From Clostridiales bacterium (GTDB lineage: Bacteria; Bacillota; Clostridia; Oscillospirales; CAG-272): DNA of 64,000 nucleotides. The stretch is taken from assembly GCA_021202555.1 (NCBI GenBank), contig JAJQCT010000011.1, positions 135,686 through 199,685 on the forward strand, written 5' to 3'. The notes beneath the pieces were generated by a model. The model saw nothing but the letters and a program-made list of their open reading frames with translations, had not been told where the DNA came from and ran no database searches. Position 1 is the stretch's first letter; each line of letters starts with the position of its first letter. The position numbers and the translations under genes are program-made. Of the stretch, positions 47,647-57,896 are shown in pieces.

Positions 47647-48666
47647 ATGAGTGAGGAAATCACAAACGAAAAAAGAAAAACGGTGCTTTCGGCGGTTCAG
47701 CCGTCGGGAAATCTTACAATAGGGAATTATTTCGGGTCGCTTTCGCGCTTTTCGGAATTTTCCGAGATGTTCGACTGCTATTACTGCGTCGCCGACCTGC
47801 ATTCGATAACGGTGAGGCAGGTTCCCGCCGAGCTTCGCCGTCACACCTACGAGGTGTATGCGCTTTATATCGCCTGCGGGCTTGAGCCCGATAAAAACGT
47901 GCTTTTCGTGCAGAGTCACGTTCACGAGCACGCGGAGCTTGGCTGGATTCTCGACTGCTACACGATGTTCGGCGAGCTGTCGCGGATGACGCAGTTCAAG
48001 GACAAAAGCGCGAAGCACGCGGACAATGTGAACGCGGGGCTTTTCACGTATCCTGCGCTTATGGCTGCCGATATTCTGCTTTATCAGGCGGACTATGTTC
48101 CTGTGGGAGCAGACCAGAAGCAGCACGTCGAAATCGCGCGCGACATAGCGACGCGCTTCAACGGCACATATTCGCAGACGTTTACTATTCCCGAGCCTTA
48201 TATCCCGAAGGAGAGCCGCGGGGCTAAGATTATGTCGCTTCAGGATCCGACGAAGAAAATGAGCAAATCCGACAAAAACGAGAACGCATCGATTTATATT
48301 CTCGACTCAAAGGACGATATAATCAGAAAATTCAAGCGCGCCGTTACCGATTCGGACACGACCGTGCGCGTCGGCGAGGGCAAGGACGGAATCAACAATC
48401 TTATAACGATTTATTCGTGCGTCACGGGAAAGAGCGCCGAGGAGATTGAGCGCGAATTTGACGGGCGCGGGTACGGAGAATTCAAGCTTGCGGTCGGAGA
48501 GGCTGTCGCGGACAAGCTCTCGCCCGTAAAGGAGAAATTCAATCTGCTGATGGCTGACAAATCCGAGCTTACAGCGCTTATGAGGGACGGCGCCGCAAGG
48601 GCGTCGCGCACAGCGTCCCGAACTCTTTCAAAGGTGAAGCGCAAAATCGGATTTGTCGAGGCGTAA
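47647..48666 (+). CDS. trpS: Tryptophanyl-tRNA synthetase
   Basis: VQPSGNLTIGNYFGSL, DLHSITV, KKMSKSDKNENASIY. Confidence 0.97.
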   Translation: MSEEITNEKRKTVLSAVQPSGNLTIGNYFGSLSRFSEFSEMFDCYYCVADLHSITVRQVPAELRRHTYEVYALYIACGLEPDKNVLFVQSHVHEHAELGWILDCYTMFGELSRMTQFKDKSAKHADNVNAGLFTYPALMAADILLYQADYVPVGADQKQHVEIARDIATRFNGTYSQTFTIPEPYIPKESRGAKIMSLQDPTKKMSKSDKNENASIYILDSKDDIIRKFKRAVTDSDTTVRVGEGKDGINNLITIYSCVTGKSAEEIEREFDGRGYGEFKLAVGEAVADKLSPVKEKFNLLMADKSELTALMRDGAARASRTASRTLSKVKRKIGFVEA

Positions 48667-48721
48667 CCCAATCGGTATTCAGATGGGCTGCTCCGACACA
48701 GCGAGAATATTATAAATAACG

Positions 48722-49798
48722 ATGGAAGATACACTGATAAATACGATAATTGCCGTCGCGCTGGCGTTTGTGATTTCACTCGCGGCGACGCCCCTCGTGA
48801 GGCGTCTGGCAATAAAAATCGGCGCGATGGATATTCCGAAGGACAATCGGCGGATGCACAAGGTGCCGATGCCGCTTATCGGCGGGCTTGCTATATTCAT
48901 AAGCTTTGTCGTGACGTGCATTCTCTTCATGGGAACAAATATGAGGGTCTCCGTCTATATCGGAGCCGCAATAATTGTAATTCTCGGCATATTCGACGAT
49001 ATTTACGACATCAAGGCTGTCGTAAAGTTTATCGTTCAGATAATCGCCGCCCTCACTTTAATATCCGACGGAGTTTTAATAAGCAGCATTACCGTTTTCG
49101 GCGTGTACGTGAATCTTGGGTGGCTGTCGTACCCCCTAACCGTTTTTTGGATTGTCGCACTCGTAAACGCATTCAATTTAATCGACGGGCTTGACGGGCT
49201 TTCCTGCGGAATGTGCGCCATATGCTGCGTGTCGCTTTTTGCCGTGGGAATTGTCATGGGGAATTATAACGGCGCCTTGCCCGCCGCGATTCTTTTCGGC
49301 TCGTGCATGGGCTTTCTGCCGTACAATTTCTATCCCGCGAAGATTTTCATGGGCGATACGGGGGCTTATTTTCTCGGCTACATTATGGCTGTGATTTCAA
49401 TTGAGGGCGTTTTCAAAATGAGCGCAGTCATATCGTTCCTTTTGCCGATTATAATATTCGCGCTCCCGCTCTTTGACACCGCCTTTGCGTTTATACGACG
49501 GATTCTCGAGGGCGAGGGACCGTTTACTCCCGACAAAAAGCACCTGCATCACAGGCTTATCGAGGCGGGGCTTTCACAGAAGCAGGCGGTCGGAGTGCTT
49601 TATTCAATCTGCGCCTTCTGCGGCATTGTCGCCGTGATTTCAACGGACGCGATTCTTTCGGATTTGCCGTACATGAAGTGGGTGATTCTTTTCGCCGCGG
49701 CTGCGGTTACAATCGCTTTTGACTATATTCTCTCAGGCAGGCGGCAGAAAAGCGGCAATAAAAAGGGAAAAGACGCGAAAAAAAGCGACAGGGTGTGA
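48722..49798 (+). CDS. MraY/WecA/TagO-family undecaprenyl-phosphate sugar-1-phosphate transferase
   Basis: KDNRRMHKVPMPLIGGLAIF, GIFDDIYDI, NAFNLIDGLDGLSCG, FMGDTGAYFLG, DKKHLHHRLIEAG. Confidence 0.94.
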   Translation: MEDTLINTIIAVALAFVISLAATPLVRRLAIKIGAMDIPKDNRRMHKVPMPLIGGLAIFISFVVTCILFMGTNMRVSVYIGAAIIVILGIFDDIYDIKAVVKFIVQIIAALTLISDGVLISSITVFGVYVNLGWLSYPLTVFWIVALVNAFNLIDGLDGLSCGMCAICCVSLFAVGIVMGNYNGALPAAILFGSCMGFLPYNFYPAKIFMGDTGAYFLGYIMAVISIEGVFKMSAVISFLLPIIIFALPLFDTAFAFIRRILEGEGPFTPDKKHLHHRLIEAGLSQKQAVGVLYSICAFCGIVAVISTDAILSDLPYMKWVILFAAAAVTIAFDYILSGRRQKSGNKKGKDAKKSDRV

Positions 49799-49807
49799 GG
49801 AACGAAA

Positions 49808-50152
49808 ATGTTCAAGTTTATAAAGGTATGGACGAAAAGCCGTGACCCGAAAAGCCCGCGCTATCGCAGGGATTTCGCGAACGAGCTTGACGGCGAGCAT
49901 ATAAAGTATGTGACGGAGCGTCACGGCGACAACGAGGACGTTATAGGAAAGGAAGGCGCGATGGTCGTAAAGGACGAGGAGGACATTTTCCTCGTTTACG
50001 CAAGTCATGAGATTCTTTTCCGCTGCCCAATACCCGAGCTGTCCGCGTGGTATCTGATGTCGGGCGACGGCGTTGTGCTGACGGGACCCGATATTGAGCA
50101 TGACGGACAGGTGCGGACGATTACGGCGTACTTCACATATCACAGAAAATAA
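49808..50152 (+). CDS. Conserved hypothetical protein (114 aa)
   Basis: Good RBS (gtgaggaacgaaa), compact ORF followed by terminator. Confidence 0.65.
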   Translation: MFKFIKVWTKSRDPKSPRYRRDFANELDGEHIKYVTERHGDNEDVIGKEGAMVVKDEEDIFLVYASHEILFRCPIPELSAWYLMSGDGVVLTGPDIEHDGQVRTITAYFTYHRK

Positions 50153-50185
50153 AAAAATCTCCTCCGCACGAGGAGATTTTTTTGA
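50152..50185 (+). terminator. Intrinsic terminator
   Basis: AAAAAAATCTCCTC-cgcac-GAGGAGATTTTTTT. Confidence 0.95.
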
Positions 50186-50309
50186 ATATGGCTCCCGAAA
50201 TGAATCAAATTCGACTTTATTTTTGAGGAAAAAGTCGGAATTGTCGCAAACGTATCAAAGAAAGGCGGCACAAAGCCTTATATTCGTTATGTTTTTCGCG
50301 CCTTTTCGG

Positions 50310-50338
50310 TTGATAAAGGAGGCGCTTTGTATTATAAT
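50310..50338 (+). promoter_or_regulatory. Promoter TTGATA-17bp-TATAAT of the fab operon
   Basis: ttgataaaggaggcgctttgtattataat. Confidence 0.75.
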
Positions 50339-50396
50339 ATTATTGTATTTACAGGCAGCGGACAACTGCCAATATTATGATTCGGAGGAAATTATT

Positions 50397-50630
50397 ATGG
50401 TTTATGATGCAGTGGCGGAGACAATCGCTGAGAGGCTTGAATGCGACGCGAGCGAAATCACAAGGGAGAGCAGCTTTGAGCAGCTTGGAATCGATTCGCT
50501 CGACGTTGTTGACCTTCTGATGGTTCTTGAGGAGAAAATCGGCATGGAAATCGAGCCTGACGGAAAAATCAAGACGGTAGGCGACCTTGTTGATTTCATC
50601 GAGAAAAAGAAAGCGGAGCTTAGCGAATGA
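50397..50630 (+). CDS. acpP: Acyl carrier protein
   Basis: SSFEQLGIDSLDVVDLLMVLEEKIGMEI; RBS tcggagg. Confidence 0.96.
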   Translation: MVYDAVAETIAERLECDASEITRESSFEQLGIDSLDVVDLLMVLEEKIGMEIEPDGKIKTVGDLVDFIEKKKAELSE

Positions 50631-51571
50631 TTAAAAGTCCGATTTGCGAGCTTCTCGGGATTGAGTATCCCGTCTTTCAGGGCGGGATGGCTTGGATTGC
50701 CGACGGAAATCTTGCCGCAGCCGTATCAAACGGGGGAGGACTCGGAATTATCGCCGCGGGAAACGCGCCCGCCTCATATGTAAAGGAGCAGATTGGCGTT
50801 GCGCGCTCCCTGACGGACAAGCCGTTCGGCGTGAATGTCATGCTCATGAGCCCTGCCGCCGACGAGGTGGCTGCTGTTGTCGCGGAGGAAAAGGTTCCTG
50901 TCGTTACGACGGGAGCGGGCAATCCGACAAAGTACATGAAGCTCTGGCGCGAGGCGGGAGTAAAGGTGATACCGATAGTACCGTCCGTCTCAATGGCAAA
51001 GCTTATGACGCGCCTTGGCGCATCCGCCGTCATCGCGGAGGGATGCGAGAGCGGCGGTCATATCGGCGAGCTTACGACAATGGTGCTGGTGCCGCTTATA
51101 TGCGATGCTACACCGCTGCCGGTAATTGCGGCGGGCGGAATCGCCGACGGTCGCGAGGGCGCGGCTGCGTTCATGCTCGGCGCCTGCGGCATACAGATGG
51201 GAACGCGCTTTCTTTCGGCTGTGGAATGCCCGATTCATCCGACATACAAGGAAAAAGTGATTAAAGCGAACGACCTTTGCACGATGGTGACGGGGAAGCG
51301 TCTCGGTCATCCCGTGCGCAGTCTGCGCACGCCGTTTGCGCGCAGATTTTATAAAGCCGAGTACAGCGATATGTCCGATGAGGAGCTTGACAGCCTCGGC
51401 GTAGGAGCGCTTCGGCTCGCCGTCAAAGAGGGAGACGTTGAAAACGGCACATTCCTTTGCGGACAGGTCGCGGCGCTTGTAAATAAGGTGCAGCCAGCCG
51501 CAGAAATTGTAAAGGAAATAATGGACGACACCGAAAGGGTGCTGAACGGAGCTTCCGAATGGGTAAAATAG
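50627..51571 (+). CDS. fabK: Enoyl-ACP reductase II (FMN)
   Basis: LLGIEYPVFQGGMAWIADGNLAAAVSNGGGLGIIAAGN, AEGCESGGHIGELTTMVL, AAGGIADGR. Confidence 0.95.
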   Translation: MIKSPICELLGIEYPVFQGGMAWIADGNLAAAVSNGGGLGIIAAGNAPASYVKEQIGVARSLTDKPFGVNVMLMSPAADEVAAVVAEEKVPVVTTGAGNPTKYMKLWREAGVKVIPIVPSVSMAKLMTRLGASAVIAEGCESGGHIGELTTMVLVPLICDATPLPVIAAGGIADGREGAAAFMLGACGIQMGTRFLSAVECPIHPTYKEKVIKANDLCTMVTGKRLGHPVRSLRTPFARRFYKAEYSDMSDEELDSLGVGALRLAVKEGDVENGTFLCGQVAALVNKVQPAAEIVKEIMDDTERVLNGASEWVK

Positions 51572-52461
51572 GATTTGTATTTGCAGGGCAGGGCGCGCAG
51601 TATCCCGGAATGGGACGGGAGCTTTGCGATGCCTCGCCCGCGGCGGCGAGGGTCTTTGCCGAGGCGGACGCGCTTCGCGCGGAGACGTCAGATATGTGTT
51701 TTTCGGGCGATTCCGAGACGCTCATGCGGACGGAAAACACGCAGCCCTGTATGTTTGCGGTTGAGCTTGCCGCAGCCGCCGCGCTCAATGAGGCGGGAAT
51801 TTACGCCGACATGACGGCGGGATTTTCTCTCGGGGAAATAGCGGCGCTGACATATTCGGGCGCCGTGTCCTTTAATACGGGATTTCATCTCGTATCGGAG
51901 AGGGGACGCCTCATGGGCGAGGCTGCCGACGGATGCCACGCCGTCATGGCTGCTGTGCTGAAGCTGTCAAACGACGCGGTGTCGGAGCTTGCGGGCGCAT
52001 ATGAAAATGTTTATCCCGTCAACTACAACTGTCCGGGGCAGGTTTCCGTCGCGGGAGATGCGGATGAGATGGAGCGCTTCGCGCTTGATGTCAAGGCGGC
52101 GGGCGGACGATATATGCCGCTCAAGGTCGGCGGAGGATTTCATTCGCCGTACATGAAGGGAGCCGCAGAAAAATTTGCCGGAGTTCTTGAAAATATCGAC
52201 ATCGGCGAGCCGAAAATTCCGCTTTATTCAAATTATACGGGAAAGCCTTATGAGGGCGATGCGCGCGAGCTTTTGTCGCGTCAGATTTGCAGTCCCGTAT
52301 ACTGGGAGCGCATAATCCGCGGAATGATTGCCTCGGGTGCCGACACGTTTGTCGAGCTTGGACCCGGAAGGACGCTTTCGGGAATTATAAAGAGGATTGA
52401 CGGGAACGTGAAAATTTACAATGTCGAAACGAAAGATGACATTACAAGAATTGAAAGATAA
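51559..52461 (+). CDS. fabD: Malonyl CoA-ACP transacylase
   Basis: FVFAGQGAQYPGMGREL, AGFSLGEIAALTYSG (GxSxG), GGGFHSPYM. Confidence 0.96.
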   Translation: MGKIGFVFAGQGAQYPGMGRELCDASPAAARVFAEADALRAETSDMCFSGDSETLMRTENTQPCMFAVELAAAAALNEAGIYADMTAGFSLGEIAALTYSGAVSFNTGFHLVSERGRLMGEAADGCHAVMAAVLKLSNDAVSELAGAYENVYPVNYNCPGQVSVAGDADEMERFALDVKAAGGRYMPLKVGGGFHSPYMKGAAEKFAGVLENIDIGEPKIPLYSNYTGKPYEGDARELLSRQICSPVYWERIIRGMIASGADTFVELGPGRTLSGIIKRIDGNVKIYNVETKDDITRIER

Positions 52462-52470
52462 ATCTTTCAA
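52451..52470. repeat. Hairpin spanning the fabD stop codon
   Basis: TTGAAAGAT-AA-ATCTTTCAA; fabD TAA at 52459-52461. Confidence 0.9.
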
Positions 52471-52528
52471 GCTTTGCGTCATACTTTAGAAAGGAAGCTT
52501 TCGCTGTGCGAAAGTCATTTTTGAAAAT

Positions 52529-53266
52529 ATGAAAATTGAAGGCAAAACTGCCGCTGTCACGGGCGGCTCGCGCGGAATCGGGCGCGCCATTGTCGAAAAG
52601 CTCTGCTCGCTCGGCGCGAATGTCGCCCTGATTTACGCGGGGAACGACGAGGCAGCCGCAAATGTCGCCGCGTCATGCGCCGAAAAATACGGCGTGCGCG
52701 TCGTTACATACAAATGCGACGTATCGGATTTTGGCGCAGTGAAGGAGACATCGGCAAAAATCAAATCGGAGCTTGGAAACGTGACGATTCTCGTCAACAA
52801 CGCGGGAATAACGCGCGACGGGATTTTACCGATGATGAAGGAGAGCGATTTTGACGATGTAATCGGCACGAATCTCAAGGGCGCGTTCAATATGATGAAA
52901 AATATGTGCGGTATGATGATTCGCGCGCGCGAGGGAAGAATTGTGAATATCAGCTCCGTTTCGGGAATTATCGGAAACGCGGGACAGGCGAATTATTCGG
53001 CGTCGAAGGCGGGAATTATCGGGCTTACGAAATCCGCCGCGCGCGAGCTTGCGCCGAAAAACATAACGTGCAACGCGATAGCGCCGGGATTTGTGAAAAC
53101 GGACATGACGAGCGGCATTGACGCCGAATCGAACGCTCTTTTGTCGTCGATTCCGCTTGGAAGAATGGGTACGCCCGAGGAAATCGCCGACGCCGCGGCG
53201 TTTTTAATCTCATCCGATTATATAACGGGAGAGGTTCTGCGCGTTGACGGCGGGATAGCGATGTAA
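52529..53266 (+). CDS. fabG: 3-oxoacyl-ACP reductase
   Basis: AVTGGSRGIGRAI, NNAGITRDG, YSASKAGIIGLTKSAARELAPKNITCNAIAPGF. Confidence 0.96.
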   Translation: MKIEGKTAAVTGGSRGIGRAIVEKLCSLGANVALIYAGNDEAAANVAASCAEKYGVRVVTYKCDVSDFGAVKETSAKIKSELGNVTILVNNAGITRDGILPMMKESDFDDVIGTNLKGAFNMMKNMCGMMIRAREGRIVNISSVSGIIGNAGQANYSASKAGIIGLTKSAARELAPKNITCNAIAPGFVKTDMTSGIDAESNALLSSIPLGRMGTPEEIADAAAFLISSDYITGEVLRVDGGIAM

Positions 53267-53359
53267 TAATCAGGGTTTCACCCCGAACCCCACTTAATTA
53301 GAATCTTCAAAAGCTTTTGGGTAAGGGGTTATACACACGAAATAGAGCAAAGGGGGAAT

Positions 53360-54607
53360 TTGAAGGTGAGTAACGATAAAAGGCGCGTCGTCGTAACGGG
53401 CATGGGGTGCATAAGCCCCGTCGGGCTTGACGTAAAGACGGCGTGGGAGAATTTGATAAGCGGCAAAAACGGAATAGGTCAGATTACGTATTTTGACGCC
53501 ACCGACTACAAGGCGAAGGTGGCAGCCGAGGTCAAGGATTTCAACCCGAGGGACTACATGGAGCGCGCCGACGTGCTGAAATCGGACAGATATACGCAGT
53601 TTGGAATCGCGGCGGCAGCGGAGGCTGTAGACGACAGCGGGATTCTCGGCAAGGTTGAGCCTGAAAGATTCGCCGTATATCTCGGCTCGGGAATCGGCGG
53701 AATAAAGACGCACGGCGATGAGATGCAGAAGTTTCTTGAGCGCGGCGCCCGCCGTGTATCGCCCTACTTCATCCCGATGATGATACCGAACATGGCGGCT
53801 GGAATGCTTGCAATACGATATGACTGTCAGGGACCCGCCATGCCGTCGGTGACAGCCTGCGCGTCCGGCTCAAATGCGATAGGCGAGGCGCTTCGTCTCA
53901 TCAGGCACGGTTACGCGGATGCGGCGATTGCGGGTGGCACGGAGGCGCCGATTGTTCCGATTGCAGTCGCGGGCTTTGGCAATATGCAGGCGCTCGCGCC
54001 CGTGAGCGATCCCGACGAGGCGTCGCTCCCGTTTGACGCGCGCAGACAGGGCTTTGTCATCGGAGAGGGCGCTGCCATACTGATACTTGAGGAGATGGAA
54101 CACGCAATCTCACGCGGCGCGAAAATTTACGGCGAGGTGACGGGCTACGGCTCGACCTGCGACGCATATCATATCACGGCTCCGCGTCCCGACGCGAAGG
54201 GCGGCGCCGCCGCTATGGCAGAGGCGCTTGCGGAATCGGAATATACGGATGACGACGCGGTTTACTTGAACGCGCACGGCACGGGAACGCCGATGAACGA
54301 CAAGGTTGAGACGCTCGCCGTGAAAAAATCGCTCGGCGAGGACGCGGCAAGACGTGCGTATATCAGCTCGACAAAATCAATGACGGGACATATGCTCGGC
54401 GCCGCGGGCGCGATTGAGGCTATTGTATGTCTCAAGGCGCTCGAGACCGGAATTATACCGCCGACGATAAATCTGAAGGTTCCCGACCCCGAATGTGACC
54501 TCAACTATGTGCCGAACGAGGCGATTAACGCAAACATCACGCTTGCGCTTTCAAATTCGCTCGGATTCGGCGGGCATAACGCCTGCCTTGCATTCAGAAA
54601 GGTTTAA
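53360..54607 (+). CDS. fabF: Beta-ketoacyl-ACP synthase II
   Basis: VVVTGMGCISPVG, SVTACASGSNAIGEA, NAHGTGTPMNDKVE, GHMLGAAGAIEAI; exact start uncertain (GTG a few codons in is plausible). Confidence 0.95.
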   Translation: MKVSNDKRRVVVTGMGCISPVGLDVKTAWENLISGKNGIGQITYFDATDYKAKVAAEVKDFNPRDYMERADVLKSDRYTQFGIAAAAEAVDDSGILGKVEPERFAVYLGSGIGGIKTHGDEMQKFLERGARRVSPYFIPMMIPNMAAGMLAIRYDCQGPAMPSVTACASGSNAIGEALRLIRHGYADAAIAGGTEAPIVPIAVAGFGNMQALAPVSDPDEASLPFDARRQGFVIGEGAAILILEEMEHAISRGAKIYGEVTGYGSTCDAYHITAPRPDAKGGAAAMAEALAESEYTDDDAVYLNAHGTGTPMNDKVETLAVKKSLGEDAARRAYISSTKSMTGHMLGAAGAIEAIVCLKALETGIIPPTINLKVPDPECDLNYVPNEAINANITLALSNSLGFGGHNACLAFRKV

Positions 54608-54608
54608 A

Positions 54609-55031
54609 ATGAACGAGAAGGAAATAAGAAAATATGCGGCGCTGATGGCGGAGCTTGGGCTGACGGCAATCGAGGTTGAGACGCCCGAGGGCGCGAGAAT
54701 CAGGCTTGAAAAGGGCGCGTCCGCACCCCTTGCATTTGCGCCCGCAGCGTCAGCGGAGCAGACGCCGAAAAAAGAGGAGAACGGCTCGTACATCAGCGTA
54801 ACATCCCCGATAGTGGGCGTATTTTACGAGGCGCCGACGGAAAATTCCGCGCCCTATGTCAAGGTCGGCGACAGCGTTAAGAAGGGCGATGTTCTCTGTC
54901 TTATCGAATCGATGAAGCTCATGAACGAGGTTGTCGCGAAGGAGGACGGAACGATTACCGAAATTCTGGTGAAAAACGGGCAGTCGGTCGATTACGGCTG
55001 CGAGCTTTTCAGGATGGAGGCGAGGTCATGA
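54609..55031 (+). CDS. accB: Acetyl-CoA carboxylase biotin carboxyl carrier protein
   Basis: SPIVGVFYEAPTENSAPYVKVGDSVKKGDVLCLIESMKLMNEVVA (biotinyl ESMKLMN). Confidence 0.96.
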   Translation: MNEKEIRKYAALMAELGLTAIEVETPEGARIRLEKGASAPLAFAPAASAEQTPKKEENGSYISVTSPIVGVFYEAPTENSAPYVKVGDSVKKGDVLCLIESMKLMNEVVAKEDGTITEILVKNGQSVDYGCELFRMEARS

Positions 55032-55450
55032 CGCGAGAGGAAATCAAAACGATTCTCCCGCACAGGGACGCGATGCTTCTGCTCGATGAGCTTTACCGCG
55101 AGGATGACACCGCGCACGGTGTGAAGTATATTAACGGCGACGAATGGTTTCTTCAGGGGCATTTTCCCGATTCGCCGATAGTACCGGGCGTGATTCTCTG
55201 CGAGATTCTGGCGCAGTCGGCGTGCGTTTTGCTCACGGAGGGCGTGGGCGAGGGCAAAATTCCGATGTATACGGGGCTTGACAAGGTGAGATTCAAATCA
55301 CCCGTGCTGCCCGGAGACAAATTTGAGACGAAATGCCGCATTACAAGGGCAAGACCGCCGTTTTACTTTGCGGAAGGGCAGGGATTTGTAGGCGACAGGC
55401 TTTGCGTCCGTGCGGAATTTTCATTTGCCGTGACAGAACGTAAGGCTTGA
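55028..55450 (+). CDS. fabZ: 3-hydroxyacyl-ACP dehydratase
   Basis: ILPHRDAMLLLDEL, LQGHFPDSPIVPGVILCEILAQSA. Confidence 0.95.
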   Translation: MTREEIKTILPHRDAMLLLDELYREDDTAHGVKYINGDEWFLQGHFPDSPIVPGVILCEILAQSACVLLTEGVGEGKIPMYTGLDKVRFKSPVLPGDKFETKCRITRARPPFYFAEGQGFVGDRLCVRAEFSFAVTERKA

Positions 55451-55451
55451 A

Positions 55452-55640
55452 GGTTTGAAAGATAAATCTTTCAAACCGTTAAATCTTTCAAGCCGCCGTT
55501 TTGCGGCTTTTGACGCCGGAAATCAAGGCGTCAATTCCGCGCCGCGGAACCAGCCGCAATTCCGGGAAAGAGGACGACTTTCGCACAGCGAAAGTCACGG
55601 TTGGATTTGAAAGACGAATCTTTCAAGCCGTTGCGGCGAA
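55452..55640. repeat. Cluster of short palindromes between fabZ and accC
   Basis: GGTTTGAAAGAT-AA-ATCTTTCAAACC; AAGCCGC-N6-GCGGCTT; GACGCC-N9-GGCGTC; TTCCGC-GCC-GCGGAA; GACTTTCGC-ACA-GCGAAAGTC (55576-55596); TTGAAAGA-CGAA-TCTTTCAA. Confidence 0.88.
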
Positions 55641-55675
55641 TTATGAAGGAATGTGAGGAAAGTCTGGTTATATAA

Positions 55676-56983
55676 ATGTTTTCAAAAATCCTGATTGCAA
55701 ACCGCGGCGAGATAGCGGAGCGGATTATACGCGCCTGCAAGGAGATGGGCATCGCGACCGTTGCCGTTTATTCGACGGCTGACAGTCAGACCCTCGCGAC
55801 AGCTCTTGCCGACGAGGCTGTCTGCATAGGTCCGCCGCCTGCGGGAGAGAGCTATCTCAATGAAAAAAACATCATAAGCGCGGCGCTTCTGACGGGCGCT
55901 CAGGCGATACATCCGGGCTACGGATTTCTTTCCGAAAACGCGGGCTTTGCGATGATGTGCCGCAAAAACGGGATTGTGTTCATAGGACCCGATCCCGACA
56001 CTATGCAGTGCCTTGAAAACAAGGCGTTTGTGAAAAAGATAATGAAGGACGCGGGGCTTCGCGTAATCGAGGGCACGGGCGTTCTTAAAAATGAAACCGA
56101 GGCTGAGGCGGAGGCGAAAAGAATCGGCTACCCCGTAATGCTGAAGGCGTGTGCGGGCGGCGGAGGACGCGGAATTTACATTGTACGCTCGCCCGAGGAG
56201 CTTTCGCGCATTTTCCCCGTCGCGTCGGCAGAGGCGAGAGCGGCGTTTTCAGACGGAACGCTTTACATTGAAAAATACGTATATCCCGCGCGCCATATAG
56301 AGGTGCAGATTTTAGCCGACGAGCAGCGCAACGTGATTTGTCTTGGTGAGCGAGACTGCTCGATTCAGAAGAGGCATCAGAAGCTCATCGAGGAATCCCC
56401 GTCGCCAGCCGTTACGGATAAAATGCGCGCGGAGCTTTTCGCCGCGGTCACAGCCGCCGTCGGGAGCATAGGCTATGTCGGCGCCGGAACGCTTGAATTT
56501 CTGCTCGACACCGAGGGGAATTTCTGGTTTATGGAGATGAATATCCGACTTCAGGTCGAGCACGGCGTGACTGAAATTCTGACGCGCACCGACCTTGTAA
56601 AGTGGCAGATAAGGACTGCGGCGGGCATACCGCTCGGAATGAAGCAGGAGGACATAAGCATCAAGGGAACGGCGCTCGAATGCAGAATCAACGCGAAGGC
56701 GACGGGAGCCCTGAAATCGCTTCACGTACCCGGGGGACCGTTTGTGAGATTCGACACCTGTCTTGCCGAGGGCGTGAACGTCACCTCGTATTACGATCCG
56801 CTTGTCGGCAAGCTGATTGTCTGGTCGGGAACGCGCGAGGAGGCGATACGGAAGATGAGAGTCGCGCTCTGCGAGCTTGTGATTGACGGAGTTGAGACGA
56901 ATATTGCAGAGCAGCTTGAAATTATAGGGGACGCCAAATTCGTAAAGGGCGATTACAACTGCTCCTTCATGGGGGACAGATAA
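55676..56983 (+). CDS. accC: Acetyl-CoA carboxylase biotin carboxylase subunit
   Basis: FSKILIANRGEIAERIIRACKEMGI, HPGYGFLSENAGFA, KACAGGGGRGI, MEMNIRLQVEHGVTE. Confidence 0.96.
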   Translation: MFSKILIANRGEIAERIIRACKEMGIATVAVYSTADSQTLATALADEAVCIGPPPAGESYLNEKNIISAALLTGAQAIHPGYGFLSENAGFAMMCRKNGIVFIGPDPDTMQCLENKAFVKKIMKDAGLRVIEGTGVLKNETEAEAEAKRIGYPVMLKACAGGGGRGIYIVRSPEELSRIFPVASAEARAAFSDGTLYIEKYVYPARHIEVQILADEQRNVICLGERDCSIQKRHQKLIEESPSPAVTDKMRAELFAAVTAAVGSIGYVGAGTLEFLLDTEGNFWFMEMNIRLQVEHGVTEILTRTDLVKWQIRTAAGIPLGMKQEDISIKGTALECRINAKATGALKSLHVPGGPFVRFDTCLAEGVNVTSYYDPLVGKLIVWSGTREEAIRKMRVALCELVIDGVETNIAEQLEIIGDAKFVKGDYNCSFMGDR

Positions 56984-57005
56984 ATCCGTGGACAGGAAAA
57001 CGTGA

Positions 57006-57896
57006 ATGATAAGTTTTAAATTTGCATATAAGCCGAAAAACGAGCTTGAGGCGGGCGGACGCGACAAAATCCCCGTCCAGCAGGATGAAAACGAGCCGGA
57101 AAGGGAATGCCCGAACTGCCACCGCCGGATTTTTGAAAGCGAGCTGTGGGACAACGCATATGTTTGCCGCTGCGGGCATCATTTCAGAGTAAACGCGAGG
57201 CAGAGAATCGCGCTGATTTCCGACGCGGGCACGTTTGAGGAGCTTTTTTCGGATGTGAAATCGAGCGACCCGCTTGATTTCAAAGGGTACGGGCGCAAGC
57301 TCGAATCGGCGAAAAACGTGAGCCGAGAGGATGAGGCTGTAATTTGCGGAAGGGCTAAAATCGGCGGAGCGGAATGTATGCTTTTCGCGATGAATCCCGA
57401 ATTTATGATGGGGAGCATGGGCTGCGCCGTCGGCGAGCGCATAACGCGCGCGTTTGAGACGGCGACGGCGGAAAAGCTTCCGGTCGTTGGCTGCACAATT
57501 TCCGGCGGCGCGCGGATGCAGGAGGGGCTTTTCTCACTTATGCAGATGGCAAAGACGAGCGGAGCCGTGAAGCTTCACTCGGACGCGGGGCTTTTCTATC
57601 TCGTTCTGCTCACAGACCCCACGATGGGAGGCGTCACCGCGAGCTTCGCGATGGGCGGGGACATCATACTCGCCGAGCCTTCTGCTACCGTCGGCTTCGC
57701 CGGCGCACGTGTAATCGAGCAGACAACGCACAAAACGCTGCCGAAGGGATTTCAGAAATCGGAATTTTTGCTTGAACACGGATTTGTGGACGCGATTGTT
57801 TCGCGGGGCGAGGAAAAGGACGTGATTTCACATCTTTTGAAGCTTCACGGCGCGCGTGCCGCGGTCGATGAGAAATTGTCGGAGGTGAGCGAATGA
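57006..57896 (+). CDS. accD: Acetyl-CoA carboxylase carboxyltransferase beta subunit
   Basis: Zn ribbon CPNCHRRIFESELWDNAYVCRCGHHFRV; SGGARMQEGLFSLMQMAKTS, DPTMGGVTASFAMGGD. Confidence 0.96.
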   Translation: MISFKFAYKPKNELEAGGRDKIPVQQDENEPERECPNCHRRIFESELWDNAYVCRCGHHFRVNARQRIALISDAGTFEELFSDVKSSDPLDFKGYGRKLESAKNVSREDEAVICGRAKIGGAECMLFAMNPEFMMGSMGCAVGERITRAFETATAEKLPVVGCTISGGARMQEGLFSLMQMAKTSGAVKLHSDAGLFYLVLLTDPTMGGVTASFAMGGDIILAEPSATVGFAGARVIEQTTHKTLPKGFQKSEFLLEHGFVDAIVSRGEEKDVISHLLKLHGARAAVDEKLSEVSE